Shown here: one piece after another, positions 1 to 13,558 of the stretch
Numbering within the stretch: position 1 is the stretch's first letter
Layout: each line of letters starts with the position of its first letter
Assembly (NCBI RefSeq): GCF_036373705.1
Contig: NC_089868.1
Span: forward strand, 16,164,520 to 16,228,519
DNA length: 64,000 nucleotides
Source: Amia ocellicauda
Taxonomy: Eukaryota; Chordata; Actinopteri; Amiiformes; Amiidae
Reading direction: 5' to 3'
Made by a program: the position numbers and the translations under genes
Notes under the pieces: model-generated
Told to the model about the DNA's origin: nothing
The model's input: only the letters and a program-made list of their open reading frames with translations
Database searches by the model: none

Positions 1-296
1 ACCCCGACCTGGGTCGCATCAGCCCGGGTGGGACGTGGCAACATGGCCGGAGCAGGCAGATGTGTCATGATGTTACACCACCTCCATTGTCACGAGAGGC
101 TCTGTACACCACACTGATCCGTCTCCCCGCGGTCGGGAAATAAATAATTTACATAGAAAGTGCATCATGCTCGGCACATCTGCATTCAACCAGGCTTCTC
201 CCCCCCAAGGTCTTCCAAATTATTCCTCTGTTTTAGCTCTGTGTTCTCCCCGTTTTCTGTCACCGCTTAATCTGCTCTCCTCTTTTTAATTCCTAG

Positions 297-3200
297 TGAT
301 ATTCCTGTGCATCATTGAAGTCATTATAATACTCATGCTGATATTCTTGAGGAACAGAGTCCGCATAGCGATCGCGTTGCTCAAGGAAGGAAGCAAGTAA
401 GTACACAGCGCTGGTGGATGTGGCGTGCGTTTATGGCACAAATAATTGGCATTTTATAATAAACAAAGCATTTATTATACTTTATGTGTATAAGGAATCA
501 TTTTTGATTGGTTGGGTTGTGCCGATTCCCTTTTGGATTCTGTTATTAGGAATTCAAAAGTGTTTTATCCCAAAGTTATAGCAAGACTGTTTTATGTATT
601 AATGTATTAAATGTACCTGATTATACCCCTGCTAGATCTATATTGTGGATCAGGAGATGTTTTCAATAAACAGTTTAATCTGAATTAAATGTAAAGAACT
701 TAACCTGCTACTTTTCCGTGTCCTTCCAGGGCGATCGGATACATCATGTCCGCACTGTTCTACCCCATCATCACTTTCCTTCTCATAGCCGTGTGCATCT
801 CCTACTGGGCTGTTACGGCTGTGTATCCTTTGCCTGCGCTGATGCGTGATCTTACACACACATGCAGTTTAGATACTCCACTGAGACGCGTTTAAGGGGT
901 CTGTACGTCTAACTTGCACTCTGCTTTATAGTAACAAGACTCACTTTCAAACACTTTGAGATGAAGACCACCGTAAAAAGTGTGTCATGAAAATGTGATT
1001 TAATGGGTCTGTGCCACAGTAATTCAGTATTATTTTATCTACTTGAGTTATATAATATGATACACACACACTATGCATTTTAGCCATTGCTGTACATACA
1101 TGGTGTCACCAGTGGATGGCGTTACTTGTTTAACTAATTTACAAGTCAAGAAAAGTGTAAAAACCCTGGCCTGCAATATCACACTGAAATGGTGTTTTCT
1201 TCGCCACATTAGTATATTTCTAAGACTTCTAAATTGCATTTTCAAGGGAGACACACATTCTTAAGAGACTATTATTGGAATGATAGAGCAGAGGTTATAA
1301 TTATGTCAAGAAAGCAGCAGGAGAGATGGTTGCTCTGACTTTTCAGTTTTTATGAGAATGATCTGTAATGGTTCAAGGTAAAAAAATAAATGTTTGTTGA
1401 TAATAGTGATTTGATTCACATATATTGTGTTTTGTTAAATTATACTGTTCATTTTATGGCCTGCAGAGATCTCCAAGACACAGGTGGTCCATGAATACAA
1501 TTCAGATCACATTGAATGTAATACACCAGTGCCATAAACTCTAAATTAACTCTCTAGCATCTAAACTCAAAATTCTGGGCAGGCAGTGCTTTCTCAGTCT
1601 TTCTCAGGGTTTTCAGTCAATTGAATGTGTTAGTTTATCCAGATGTTATCGCAAATCAGATCAACTCAGATAGTTACTGTTAATGGCTAAAATGATTTGA
1701 GTCCTCAAACGCTATTGATTAAAGGTACAGATCCTGTAACAACATTTGGGCCCAGAGAGAAGTCTTAAATTCATCCACTCATTCAGATAATTAGTCTAAT
1801 AAATTACCTCAGAGCTTGTTTAGAGCCAAAGTACAGAGCAGCCCAGTAGGAATTAAACTGGAGGGCCCTGGTATGAATTGATTTTTGTTTTTGTGAGTGT
1901 GTGGAAGATGAATAGAGACTATTTCTGTTGCTGTTGTTGGGGAAATGAAGTGCCCTTTCACATTATAACCTTAACGTGGTGTAAAGCTTCTTGGCATCTT
2001 CTGGAGAGCCTGTCTACAAAGTGATGCCTACACAACCAAACTGCATGTATGCAAACCTCACATGTAATCCTGAAGTAAGTTTGTTTTTGTTTTCTCCCTG
2101 AATATTAACGTATCAGTGTCAGGATGTCTAGCCATCCACAATGTTTTAGGACTGTCAGCAATGGTTTTGTGCACTACTGCCTTTAAAGTAGAAATAAACT
2201 ATCAGATTAACTTTTTTTGAGAGAGATGTCATGAATTTTAACACTGCAGCATCTTTGTCAGTAACACAGCAGCACTTTCTTTTCCTTGCGTTGCATGCTT
2301 TTCCCTGGAGTTAGTCAGATGTGATGATATTGTCTATCCGGTATGATAAGGCGTTTTCTTACATAAGAAGTCGTACAGTAATATAAAATAAGGAGCAGAT
2401 GGCGATGTTCTTTGAGACAAGCTTCTCATGCTGTTCACAAAGTTAGTTGCAGTTGGTTTTTGCTTTCACATGTTCTTCTACTGTTATCTTGTTCTCAAGG
2501 ACAATTTGCTTTATAGAGACATTCATATTCTGAAACATGTTAAAACAAAGACAGTAAATTGTATTTTTTTTTAAGAATGTTGTATTTTGACATGGCTGTA
2601 CACTTTTAGGTTTGATTGCATCGCCTTAGTATCCCAGCATGCAGTATTTCCTGTTGGGCTGATCCCTGATCTGTGGTTGATGCGTCGTCTCCGTCTCAGT
2701 GTCCTTACAACGACCTGTGTTTCACCTCCAGACTTTCAATAAAACCAACGTGACCAAGGTGTGTCCTGGCTCTCAGTGCACGTTTGCGTTCTACGGCGGG
2801 GAGTCTCTCTACCACCGGTACATCTTCATCCTGCAGCTGTGCAATCTGCTGGTGTTCCTGTGGCTCGTCAACTTCGCCATCGCCCTGGGCCAGTGCACCC
2901 TCGCCGGGGCCTTCGCCTCGTACTACTGGGCCATGAAGAAGCCGGCCGACATTCCCGTGTGCCCCCTCTTCTCCTCGTTCGGGAGAGCCATAAGGTAAAG
3001 CCTCAGGGTTATTTCTTAATAGACTGACACTGAAAATTAAACTAGATGAACTACTACACTTGCAAAGGTTAAAGTATAGTCAGGCTGTATTCCTAGCTAT
3101 TGACTTCCCTCTAGTGGCTATAATCAGAATTGATGTGGAAGAAATAATGTTTATTAAATGTTGTTAATCTCTGCCGTACTACAAAGGTTGAATGAATTGA

Positions 3201-5867
3201 TGTGCCCTTGGTTTTCTGTGGTTTGGACTCTTGTATACCTGTTTCTTAAGGATGTCTAATGTGAGATCCTTCTCGATCATTCAGTGAAGGACAATTCAAG
3301 AGACCTCCATCGTTGTGTTCGCAGGTATCACACGGGCTCTCTGGCGTTCGGCTCGCTCATCCTTGCCATCGTACAGCTGATCAGAATCATTCTGGAGTAT
3401 CTGGACCACAAACTGAAAGGTGAGGCATTGTTCCCAAGAACGCACACTACAATTTGTAGAACTGAAAAGGAATTAACAGTCTCTGAAGCAAATTAATACG
3501 TAACAGGCATAGCATATGGAAAAAAATGCATTTTCTTTAAAAATATTTTATTTGGTTGTTTGTTTCATTATAAAGCTAAAACAGGTAGTGAAAGAGCAGC
3601 TGTTTGTGAAAGGATGCACAGGCTTTCACTGGGCGAAACTCTTCTTGTTTGGGGAATAAAACTAGGCTAGGCTTTGGGGTTTGGTTCCTATATCCTTCAG
3701 GGTAAGATCAATAATTTAACATTCATATTGAAACATAGTCCTGACTAGATAAATTATGGATATTTTTCAGGCGTGCAGAACTCGTTCGCCAGATTCCTGC
3801 TATGCTGTCTAAAATGCTGTTTCTGGTGCTTGGAGCATTTCATTAAATTCATGAACAGAAATGCATACATAATGGTGAGTGTAAGAAGTCATTAATATAA
3901 TGTTCGAAGTGTTTAGCTCAAACTGACCGCATACGGGCCCTCATTAGCATTTAGATTTCACTCCCAGTTAATATTAAAAGTTTTATTACAAGACTTGGGG
4001 ATGTAAAGTATCAAAGTGCTCTCACAGGTTCCGTACCAAGTAAGGTTAAGTCAAGCATTGTTGGATTTAATTCCCCCTTCTCTGTTGATGCATTTTAGAA
4101 CAAATCAAACAGTGCAGTCATACCTGCATCTACCCCTTTATAAAATGGAAGACAAAAAAAATTGACTGATGCACCTTGATTTTGAAATATCCTTTTGTTC
4201 CTTTCAGATTGCAATATATGGCAAGAATTTCTGCACGTCAGCAAAAGATGCTTTCTTTTTGCTGATGAGGAACGTTGTCAGGTAAGATCTTGTCCTGCTC
4301 TCTAGCTGTTTGACATTCCTGAGGCTGCTCTGTGACCTCGCTCCTTTTTCCCTTCACCACAGAGTTGCAGTGTTAGACAAGGTCACAGACTTCCTGCTGT
4401 TCCTAGGGAAAGTTCTCATTGCAGGAAGTGTTGGTAAGTTATGTTCCCATATGGTAATCTTAGAACAGAATCACGATAATCAAACTGGCAAGAGCACATA
4501 TTAAATATCGTAACTACCTGCATTTGGAATGCATTAATGTGATTAAAACAGCCGTGAATGAACTGTAACCGGTTTTACAGTCCAGTTTTTATTGAAATAG
4601 ATTTGCGCTGTGCCAAATACAACCTGTACATTACAAGACCAAAACATTTTTTTCCTAAGAGAGTTCATGTGTTTTGCAGGTGTCCTTGCCTTCTTCTTCT
4701 TCACACGTAGAATACCTGTTATTCAAGAAGAAGTACCATCATTAAACTATTACTGGGTGCCACTCTTGGTAAGTGAAACAGACCGCTTTTTAGCACATCT
4801 GATAAAATATAGGTTTCAAAAGCCTGAGTGTTAGACCACACTTGTTCAAGGTCAAATTTGGATTCATATGAGAACAGGAGATGGAGAATAGAGCCTATTT
4901 GTTTGTCACTGCAATACGAATACCCACAATTCAAACCCAGGGTGTCTAATGGTCCCCATGGAGTTTAAGATTCAGCTTTTAATGTCACACTCGTTTGTCA
5001 ACAAACCTCTTTAGCCCTTTGTCTACAGGTCAACTGATACTGTTCTACAAGACAGCAGATTACTCAGATCTTTATTAGTTTATAATAATGATTTTTAGAT
5101 TTAGAGCAAATAAGAGGGACCCAGTTCTGTGGAGACCCTAGTCTGCACCAATGTGACTCTTTCTTCTCTCTCCTCTGCAGACAGTGATCTTTGGTTCCTA
5201 CCTGATCGCTCATGGCTTTTTCAGCGTCTATGCAATGTGTGTCGACACCCTGTTCCTGTGTTTCTGTAAGTACAACAAATTCCATTATATACATTTTAAG
5301 TCGTCAGGAATGTGCAATAAATCAGAAAGATTATCAAACAAGTTCTGGAGAGGACATTTTTCAGTTTTTCAACTGGACACAAGATCTAGGTAATATCAAA
5401 CAGGGAAAAAGTTCTGCACAAAACCTTTGCTTTGAGTGGCTGTCAATGTAGTTTGATTAATCTTAACGGAAGCAGGGGCTTCTAGTTCACAGAAATCAAA
5501 TACTACTTCTAATATGCGGCGTTCTCTGTCCTTTTAAACCCGGTGTTGACCACAAGGTGTTGTTGGATTACCTTGTTCTTTCTGTTCTTACTGCATGGCT
5601 TCAAACTTATTTTATCCTGTTCTTCCTTCATAGCTGGGCTTTGGGACCATCTAACTTCTTTCCACTCTGTTTTTTCCCCTCTCTCTCTCTCTCCCTCTGC
5701 TTCCTCTCTGGTTTGCTGGGAATGCGTTGTTCTTTCCGTGGGGACCTCCTGTAGGTGAAGACCTCGAGAGAAACGACGGAACTGCAGCCAAGCCTTATTT
5801 CATGTCTCCTGGCTTGCACAGAATCTTGGGAAAAAATGAGCAAAGCCCTAAAAAGGCAACAGGCTAA
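297..5867 (+). CDS. SLC44A5: SLC44A5, choline transporter-like protein 5, 3' part, isoform with first terminal exon
   Basis: Multi-pass membrane protein of the CTL/SLC44 family (choline-like solute transport; the substrate of member 5 is not well defined). Only the C-terminal part is in the window; upstream exons lie left of position 1. Coding exons: 297-396, 730-822, 1987-2074, 2732-2994, 3325-3419, 3771-3874, 4208-4281, 4363-4433, 4680-4768, 5181-5265, 5755-5867 (stop TAA 5865-5867). All have GT-AG borders and matching phases. Recognisable family segments are [20 protein letters not shown], the [11 protein letters not shown] re-entrant/TM block, [35 protein letters not shown], and the terminal signature [20 protein letters not shown]. 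Hydrophobic TM segments alternate with Cys-rich loops ([15 protein letters not shown]). Exon 2732-2994 is clearly more GC-rich than its introns. Introns hold nothing else that I recognise. It could be confused with SLC44A2 or SLC44A4, but the LHX8 neighbour supports SLC44A5. Confidence 0.93.
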
Positions 5868-7220
5868 TTTCTTCACTTGCAAAAGCTTCATCTGAAATAG
5901 CTTTATTTATTTGTGATCTTAGCATGCTTTAAGTAACTTGTGGCTGAAACCTGGCTGTGCTGAGTTTAATGTTAATATGAACTAGCAAGAGCCAGTTGTA
6001 CATTGACCTCTCCAACGGGAGACAGAAGGCTCTATTCATCTCTTGTCTTTCTGGGGTGCTGATATCTGCCTTCGTTATGTACTGCATTGTAAAAACATAA
6101 TTACAGACGACTTCGTTCTTCATTTCGGTTACTGCTGTGGTACATGCCTTACCTTAATTGGATTAATTGTGTGACAACCTGCGTTTAGGAGAATAAGTGC
6201 TACAAATGGAACTGAACACTTGGTCACATGGTACAATTAGAAGCGTCTGTGTGAAAATGCACAGCCCAGTGTTTGTGTGGGAGAATGACAGCACATTGTA
6301 ACACTGTCTTGCCTTGTTACGTGTTTTGCACTTGAAACTATGAGGAGAAATCGGCAATAGTTAAGAAACGCATCCTCGCTTGAGTCAGTTTGGTACAGAA
6401 ATGTATTGTTTTTGGAGGTTAAGCAATTCAATTAATTAAGCATTATATTTTAATTGTGTTTTGTATAAGGGCTTAAAAAAAAAAAAAAAAAAAAATGTCC
6501 TCTTCGGTGTAATTTTGATGTTGGCAATCTGCCATCTGTGGATACTACTACCATGCAGCTGGTTTTGGGGTTTGTGACTTTCTTTTATAAGCCATGCAAA
6601 CTATACATTCAGATTTTGTCCTACATCTGTGAATCCTTTATGCACCTGGGACATCCATGAACAACAAACATGGTGCTGTTTTACATCAAACCTGTTACTG
6701 CCGTGTCCTGTTGTCCGTGTGTTCAGTCTTGAAACCACAGAAAACAAATGCGTCTTAAGCCAGGGCAAAGAATAAGATTTGAATAGAGCCTGCAATGTTT
6801 CAGGAATTATGACTAATGTAATAGACAAACTGCAGTTTCTAGTTAATGTGCCTAGTTAAGAAAAGGTTAATTTTTGGATCTAACGGTGAACACCTTTTTG
6901 AATACAATTTATAAAAGGATGTCAAAGCCATTTTTGGTAATTTTGTACTTGGGTGGTACATAAAAGTGCTACATTTTTTTATAATACTAATTATATACTT
7001 GTTTTTTGTAAATCGTGGGGGGTATTTAATGTCTTTGTAATAGGGGGACTTTTTTTTGTAAAACAAATAAGTTGAAAATGTGAAATCAATTTTTCTAAAT
7101 AAATTCTAATACTTTAAATATGGTGATGTTTGTTCAAATAATTGTGTGTGGGGAATAAATGCACATTGTATTGTGTTGCCGCCTCCAGGTACAGGGAAAA
7201 TAAATGCTTTCCTAATAAAA
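5868..7220 (+). other. SLC44A5: Probable 3' UTR of the first SLC44A5 isoform
   Basis: AT-rich non-coding stretch from the TAA stop to a cluster of poly(A) signals. It contains an A-run at about 6475-6494 and no credible coding sequence. The extent is inferred from the signals only. Confidence 0.5.
7098..7219 (+). terminator. Cluster of four AATAAA poly(A) signals
   Basis: AATAAA occurs at 7098-7103, 7154-7159, 7199-7204 and 7214-7219, between the two alternative SLC44A5 terminal exons. It is the likely cleavage region for the short-isoform transcript. No transcript evidence is available. Confidence 0.5.
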
Positions 7221-7650
7221 TTAACAATATTTAGTTAAATGTGAAATGTTGACATCTGATTTCATATTGTAACATTATTTCTGCATTCCTCCTACCTCTT
7301 TTGTAATGGTGCTTTAAATGCCAATATCCCATCTCGCTACACGTTAACATTTAGGTCCTATATTTGACAATGAACTGATACTTAATGTGAAGATGTATTT
7401 ATTTACATCAGTTAATCAGGGTCTATATATAGTTGAAGTAGAACCTTCAGGCGAAACAATTTGCACATTCTAACATTGTACTGCTTTGCTCTGCTCTCTG
7501 CACAGTAACCCACATCGCTGCACTGCGGTTTTGTAAGAACCGGTTCCAACGCCGTGTGCACGACGTGTCCGGACTTTGTCTGAGGTTTGAAACGCAGACT
7601 GGCGGTCTTTGCAGCATTCCCCTGTAATAACATCTCATTCCTGTCCCCAG

Positions 7651-7766
7651 TGGAAGATCTGGAGAGGAACGACGGCTCTCCCGCCAGGCCATTTTACATG
7701 AGCGGCTCTTTGATGAGGATCCTGAACAAGAGAAATAAAGGCGCAGCGACGGTCTCAGGGCAGTGA
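7651..7766 (+). CDS. SLC44A5: SLC44A5 alternative terminal coding exon (second C-terminus)
   Basis: A second copy of the last coding exon lies 1.8 kb downstream of the first. After a CCCCAG acceptor it reads in the phase left by exon 5181-5265 and encodes a junction Leu, then [19 protein letters not shown] and the tail LMRILNKRNKGAATVSGQ, ending at TGA 7764-7766. The first terminal exon encodes a junction Cys, then [19 protein letters not shown] and [17 protein letters not shown]. The two share the same start block and diverge in the cytoplasmic tail. Paired terminal exons with different tails are known in SLC44A1 (CTL1a/b) and SLC44A2, so this is a real alternative 3' end rather than a pseudo-exon. 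A poly(A)-signal cluster sits between the two exons, as expected for alternative terminal exons. Confidence 0.85.
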
Positions 7767-8281
7767 GTGTGAGGGGAGGGATGGGCAGGTGTTGCCATGC
7801 TCCTGTGCGAGTTTTCTGCCAAGACACCCAGAATGAATGTATGTCTCTTATTACAAGGACAAAATGTGTAGAATTTGGGGTTATTGGAACATGTTTTATA
7901 TAGACTTATTTTCAGTAATCCCAAATACTACTATATAGTTAAATTTATATAAAGTTTATTCAAGAAAATTAAAGGGAATTATTTTATTACATTATCATAT
8001 GTATAAAAGTAATTAATGTGGTCAAGATGTCATTTATATTGCCATATTTTACAATATTGTCAGTGCAAAGTGTACTGCTGCGAAATACATGCCTTTTATT
8101 CTGAAATGTGTCTCTGCCCTAAAGGTTTATAGGTTTTTACAAAAGCATTGGGTTTTACTGATGCATTTGTTTTGGGTGATATAGGAGTATATTCCTGCTC
8201 ACATGTGAAGATGCACCCTTATTGGTAGAAAGTTCATTTTTAGAAAATGATGCTATTAAAATAGCTAAGGAAGCAGTCGGG

Positions 8282-8328
<47 letters not shown>

Positions 8329-9746
8329 AATTGTGAAAAGTCCAATCCATCTCAGATGTGCTTCCCTACCAAGTTCCTAGTGTCACTCAGTGTCCACCAG
8401 GAGGCACTGCAAACCCAATCAGTATCAATAATAACAAGACTGTTAAAATGTTTTGTAGTTTCAGCTTTCAAATTAAGGAGATAAACATTTTCCTTAAATG
8501 TACTTTTGATACATTTCTGTACTATAGCTAAGAACATGTTTCACACCAATTCAGAATAAGACTCCAGGTGCTCAGTCAGGTAAATATACCCTGATTGTCT
8601 TACAAAGCAGAATCAAATATTTTAATACATTCACCTTAGACTAGATGTATACACTTTCTTTCCTCTTTAATGAAAATGAGTTTTACTGTATTTGCAAAAC
8701 ATGTTACAGAGCATCAAGCCAAATGAACACTACATGGAACTGTACATTGTTAGCAAGTCCTTCTGCTGTGCAGAAATGGAGAATGTAAAATGCTTTTGGG
8801 TAAACTGATGTGTAACTATTTGTTTCTTTGAAACTATCAGTATTGTTTTCTTGATCATAAAGTTCAATTTGAAATTGTGTGGCATAATTTTGTTTGAGTT
8901 CAGTTTATTTGTACTATAAAAGGTTGATCAAAAATAATGCATAATTTCAGTGCCTGTCTGAATGTGATGAGAACTTAATCAGTCCCACAAGATTTGATAT
9001 TTGTACTTAATAGGCCATACTTTCATTCTTACTTAAACACTGGTATAAAAAAGTACATGTTAATGAACTACACAGTTATTAAACTGAACACTGAATTTTT
9101 TTAACTAATTAATCTGTACATAACCATTATATATCCAAGTAGAATAGGATCCATTTACTGTTTTCCATTAAACATGCTGTGCATTTCCAAAGTAAAGAAT
9201 GGCCTGATGCCAATCAGGGGGAGAGATAGAGAACATGGCAACATTGTGGGGTTAAAGCAATTGCATCACATTGCACCATGTGACAGTAAAGACAAGTGTT
9301 GACTTGAATATATGGTTTGTTGCTTAGGAAAAGAATAAAGCATTAAAGGTTATGTTGATTCACTTTTTTTGTTACCTTTAATATCTTGGTGTAGTTTCTA
9401 GATTAAAATAAAAACTAATTTAAAATTAATATTGTGCAACTGTCCATTATATAAACATAGAGAGCTAAAAAGACCATAACTTTAGGTGTGATTAACATGT
9501 TAAACCTCTACCAGCGTGCCCCAGAGCTTAACTGGCAAGCTTCTACTGTACTGCATACAGTGAAGTCACCTTTTCGTAAGGAAAATGTAGCAAGCCTTGA
9601 ATGTCTTACAGGATGCCATTTGTTCCATTCATCAATTCACCCAGGAGGTCATTACCATCACATCAGATCAGATCAGATCAAAATGCCCTATACTGAGGCA
9701 AGATCTTAATGAGAGGAACATCACAGATCTAATCCCCCAACGTTAG
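7767..9746. other. Spacer after SLC44A5 second stop
   Basis: Probably begins with the 3' UTR of the second SLC44A5 isoform; one AATAAA is at 9334-9339. The rest is AT-rich DNA with a TA microsatellite at 8288-8325. I see no gene in it. Confidence 0.5.
8288..8325. repeat. (TA)n microsatellite
   Basis: About 19 uninterrupted TA units. Confidence 0.95.
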
Positions 9747-10658
9747 GGCAAGCTGCTGTGACATTTAATCCATAATTGCTGATATCAAGAATTCAAATTC
9801 TGATATCCAAGATACAATTTCTGATATAAAGAATGATCAGGTATTTTTGATATCAGAAATTGAATTCTTGATATCAAAAATACATACTAAATAGCATCCG
9901 GTTCTATTTTTGATATCAAAAATGCATACGAATTAGCTTCTGGTTTTATTTTTGATTTAAAAATGCATACTAATTAACAACCTTTACACTCCACCCCATT
10001 ATTTTCAGATTATAAATACATGTATCAAATATGTTTATCAAAATATAAATAAAATATAGAAACCAGGAACTCTCAAACGATGTCTGACTCGCTTATGTAG
10101 GGTGTTCCTAGCCTGAGCTATAGGCTTGTGAAATCGGCCATTTCTCACAGTGTACAGGACTAATCTTCACCTGCTCGAGTTTGTTTGTACTCTGTCAGCC
10201 AATTAGCCCTTATAATACGAAAGGCCACAACTTGTTCTTTCATTTGATATAACATAAATGCATATGGCACAAACTATCAAGGAGAAACGCACAAAAACAG
10301 GCAAAATGCCAGTAGAGAATGGCAACATCTACTGGGGGCTTTTCTGGAGAAAGGGAGTGATTATAACATGGAAAGCAGCCGAAACCAGATGGTAATTAGT
10401 ATGCATTTTTTATATCAAAAATAGAACCGGATGCTATTTAGTATGCATTTTTGATAAAGAATACAATTTCTGATATCAAAAATGAAATTGTTGATATCAA
10501 CAATTGGCAGTTAATTATTGATATCAGCAATTGTATTTTTGATAAAGGATTGTATTCCCTATAAATACAATTCTTGATATCAAAAATGCATACCAATTAC
10601 GGCATACCACGAATTGCTGATATCAGCAATTATGGATTAAATGTCACAATGGCTTGCC
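9747..10658. mobile_element. Foldback/MITE-like element with long GATATC-rich inverted arms
   Basis: Left arm about 9747-9990 and right arm about 10385-10658 are inverted copies. Both start GGCAAGC, continue TGTGACATTTAATCCATAAT then TGCTGATATCA, and share AGCATCCGGTTCTATTTTTG further in. The arms are built from variants of TTTTGATATCAAAAATGCAT; GATATC occurs at least ten times. The central 390 bases have no transposase that I can recognise. The structure fits a non-autonomous foldback DNA transposon. No target-site duplication was convincing, and the superfamily is unknown to me. Confidence 0.75.
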
Positions 10659-12013
10659 ATACAAAGGGGCAAAAATAGTTTACCACATTCAGCATGTAGT
10701 CATAAGCAAGTCTTTCCAATGCACATTATTGGGTAAATCTAAATCAACATCTGCAATTATTGCTGCAGAGGTCAGTTCTGGCACAACCAGTTAAAGCAGA
10801 CCCTTCTGTGTCACTGCGTCACTCAGTCCGTGTCGCAGGATGGTCTGCATCAGCAATAGGATTCGTCAAAGCTGCTTCGGACCAAGACACAGACTAGGAA
10901 ATAGTAGCATCTCTGCTCCCAATCAAAAAAACCTTTGGAAAACTGCAGACTTAATAACATGAATCAAAGCATACAGTTGACAAAATGAAATATGCAGCTA
11001 CAATACTACAGTGACATTCAATCCCAGCCCGTAGCTAGAACATCAATGGAGAAATTGAGTCTCCACATTCAGTCCCTATAGAAAGTCTACACCCCCTTTC
11101 AAACCTTTATCTTTTTGTTGCCTTATAGCCTGGAATTAAATTGCCCCCCCCCTCCCCTCCCCTCCCCTCCATGCATCTACACATCCTACCCCACTACTTA
11201 CAAGTGGAAAAAATAAGAAAATTAATAAAAAGTGAAATTGGTTGGATAAGTGTCCTCCCCCATTCTAATAGTGATCCAAAGTTAGCTCAGGTAAACAAAT
11301 CACCTTCAAAATCACACCAAATTAAGTGTCCTCCAGCTGTGCAAAAATCCAGTGACTCATGATTTCAGGATAAATTCAGCAGCTCCTGTCGATTCCCTCT
11401 GCTGGGTCGTGCATTTAAAAGCACCATGAGCACCAAGGAGCGTTTAAAAGATGTTGAAAGGTACAGATCAGGGAATGCGTCTTGAATATCCCTTGAAACA
11501 CAGTCAAGACATGGAAGGTGTTTGGGACTACCCAAGACCCTGCCTAGATCAGGCCGTCTCTCCAAACTGGATGGCTGAGCAAGGAGACTGATCAGAGGCT
11601 AATGGCAACCTTGCAAGACCCACAGGCTTTTATGGTCAAGACTGGTCAAAGTGTGCATGTGACAGTGTCCCAAGCACTCCACAGATCTGGCCTGTATGGT
11701 ACTCAAGAAAGCCCACCTTGAACAATGCAAAAAATATTCTGTAGCCATGTGGCAACACATTTTGTGGTCTGACAGTAATAAAAATAGTTTAAAATTCATT
11801 TTTATTGTTTAAATAGAAAGTGTTGTGTTTGGCTCAAACCCAACATCACCCAAAGAACAATATCCCTACTGTGAGGCATGGGGGTGCAGCATCTGTTATG
11901 GGGGTGTTTCTCATTTGCAGGGACTGGGGAACTTGTCAGGATAGAGGGGGAAATTAATGGCACAGAGTACAGAAATGTCCTTGAGGAAAATCTGCTGTCA
12001 TCTGCAACAATGC

Positions 12014-12240
12014 AGGGACACACGGACCCGGGGACCAAATGGAAACTGGGCTTCAAGACGGAAAACAGGAGACACTTCAAATGTAGTCATCACAATCTGG
12101 AACAAACACCCCAGCGATGTGGTTGAAACTGAAACTTTGGGAACATTTAAAAATAGACGGGATAGGATCCTTGGATCACCAAATGAGCACGATGGGTTGA
12201 ATGGCCTCCTCTCCTTTTTATATACTTTCTTATGTAACGC
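12014..12240 (+). mobile_element. LINE-like (CR1/L2-type) 3' fragment inserted in Tc1
   Basis: Interrupts the Tc1 transposase relic, whose reading resumes at AAAAGTTCACC (about 12243). It encodes IWNKHPSDVVETETLGTFKN followed by RRDRILG, resembling the C-terminal end of CR1-like reverse transcriptases (WNxLPxxVVxAxTLxxFKNRLDR). It ends in a GATGGGTTGAATGGCCTCCT tail. Exact borders and family are uncertain. Confidence 0.55.
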
Positions 12241-12588
12241 AGAAAAGTTCACCTTTTAACATGACATCCCAAAGCACACAGCCAAAACTATAGTGGAGTG
12301 GTAAACCGGTAGATGTCATTGAATGGCCCAGTGAGTGTCCCAACCTGAATCCTATCAAATATGTGGCATGACTTGGAAAATGCTGTCCATCAACACTTCT
12401 ACAGAATTATCAAATATACAAATGGCAAATGTATGTGTGCAGAGGTGGTAGAAACCATCCCAAGACTCACTGCAGTAATTGCTACCAAAAGGTGCTTCCA
12501 CCTAGTCAGGGGGAAAGTTTTTTTTCTTCTACATTATTTTTTCCCCACTTAACAGTTGGAGTATGGCTTGTAGATAAGTGAAAACATG

Positions 12589-13558
12589 TACACTACCAGA
12601 CAAGTTTTAGAACACCCATTTTTCAAATTTATTGAAAATTTAAGTCCAATGAATAACCTGAAATGTTACAAAATGTAAAGTTTAGGTTACCAAAAATGTA
12701 CATTTCAGAGTTATATACGGTTACTACACCCTCTTAAGCATTATTTGGCAGGGTTACACACAGCTCCTGTGCATAGAAGTGACACTATTCCTACAATGCG
12801 CACATTGTTTGAAAGCTTAATTCTCCTGGCTACCCGCGCAATTCAGTTTCCCTACGCCCACCTTCAATTAGAGCCCGGGGGGTAAACGCACAGTCTGCTC
12901 GGGGGGGTGGGGTGGGGGACAGTCTCATTCACACGGTCACAGATCACTCAGTTCCGGTTTTCTTTGCAGATAGTTTGTTCTGAGCACAAGCCTAATGATT
13001 AATCCAGTATATATTTGATGTTCTATCAAACAGAGAAGTTCAGATCCAATGATGTAAAATCATTGTGCATCAGAGTTTTCCATCTTGATATTTTGAGCTC
13101 TCTACGGGCATGTGTTGCGTCTACCAAAATGTGGATGGTCTTGTTTTGATCAGTAGACGGTCTGTTCTAGACTGGTTGTCCATATTTTGAGATTTTGTAT
13201 TCCTACTCAGACCAAGTATCCCCCCACCACCCCATTTCAGAATGCCGACGGGGTTATACAAAAAATCACATTAGAGAATGCTCCACATCGTTAGAAAGCC
13301 GAGAGTCTCAGCTTTCATGGGATACCAAACACTTGGCAAACAGTGAAGAGTACACATGGGATAAAAGAGAAGCACACTGATACCAGAGGGGCTTGTCAGT
13401 TTAAGGGGTTACATTTTGTTAAAACTATTCCATGATTTATCCATCTCCAATTGTTTGTTCTGTGCTTTAATTTCATAGTACACACACATTAAACTGCATA
13501 CATTTCAATAGAAACCTGGAGAAACGGAGGTGTTCTAAAACTTTTGACCAGTAGTGTA
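12589..13558. mobile_element. Tc1-type inverted-repeat element (MITE) nested in the larger Tc1
   Basis: Flanked by TA at 12589-12590 and 13557-13558. The ends are inverted copies: CACTACCAGACAAGTTTTAG then AACACC on the left, and GGTGTTCTAAAACTTTTGAC then CAGTAGTG on the right. No transposase is recognisable in the 970 bases, so it is a non-autonomous or decayed copy. Confidence 0.75.

Noticed and set aside
2699..2731. In-frame upstream extension of the SLC44A5 exon at 2732
   Set aside because: An acceptor at 2698-2700 would insert extra residues absent from the family; the acceptor at 2730-2731 gives the conserved TFNKTNVTK junction in correct phase.
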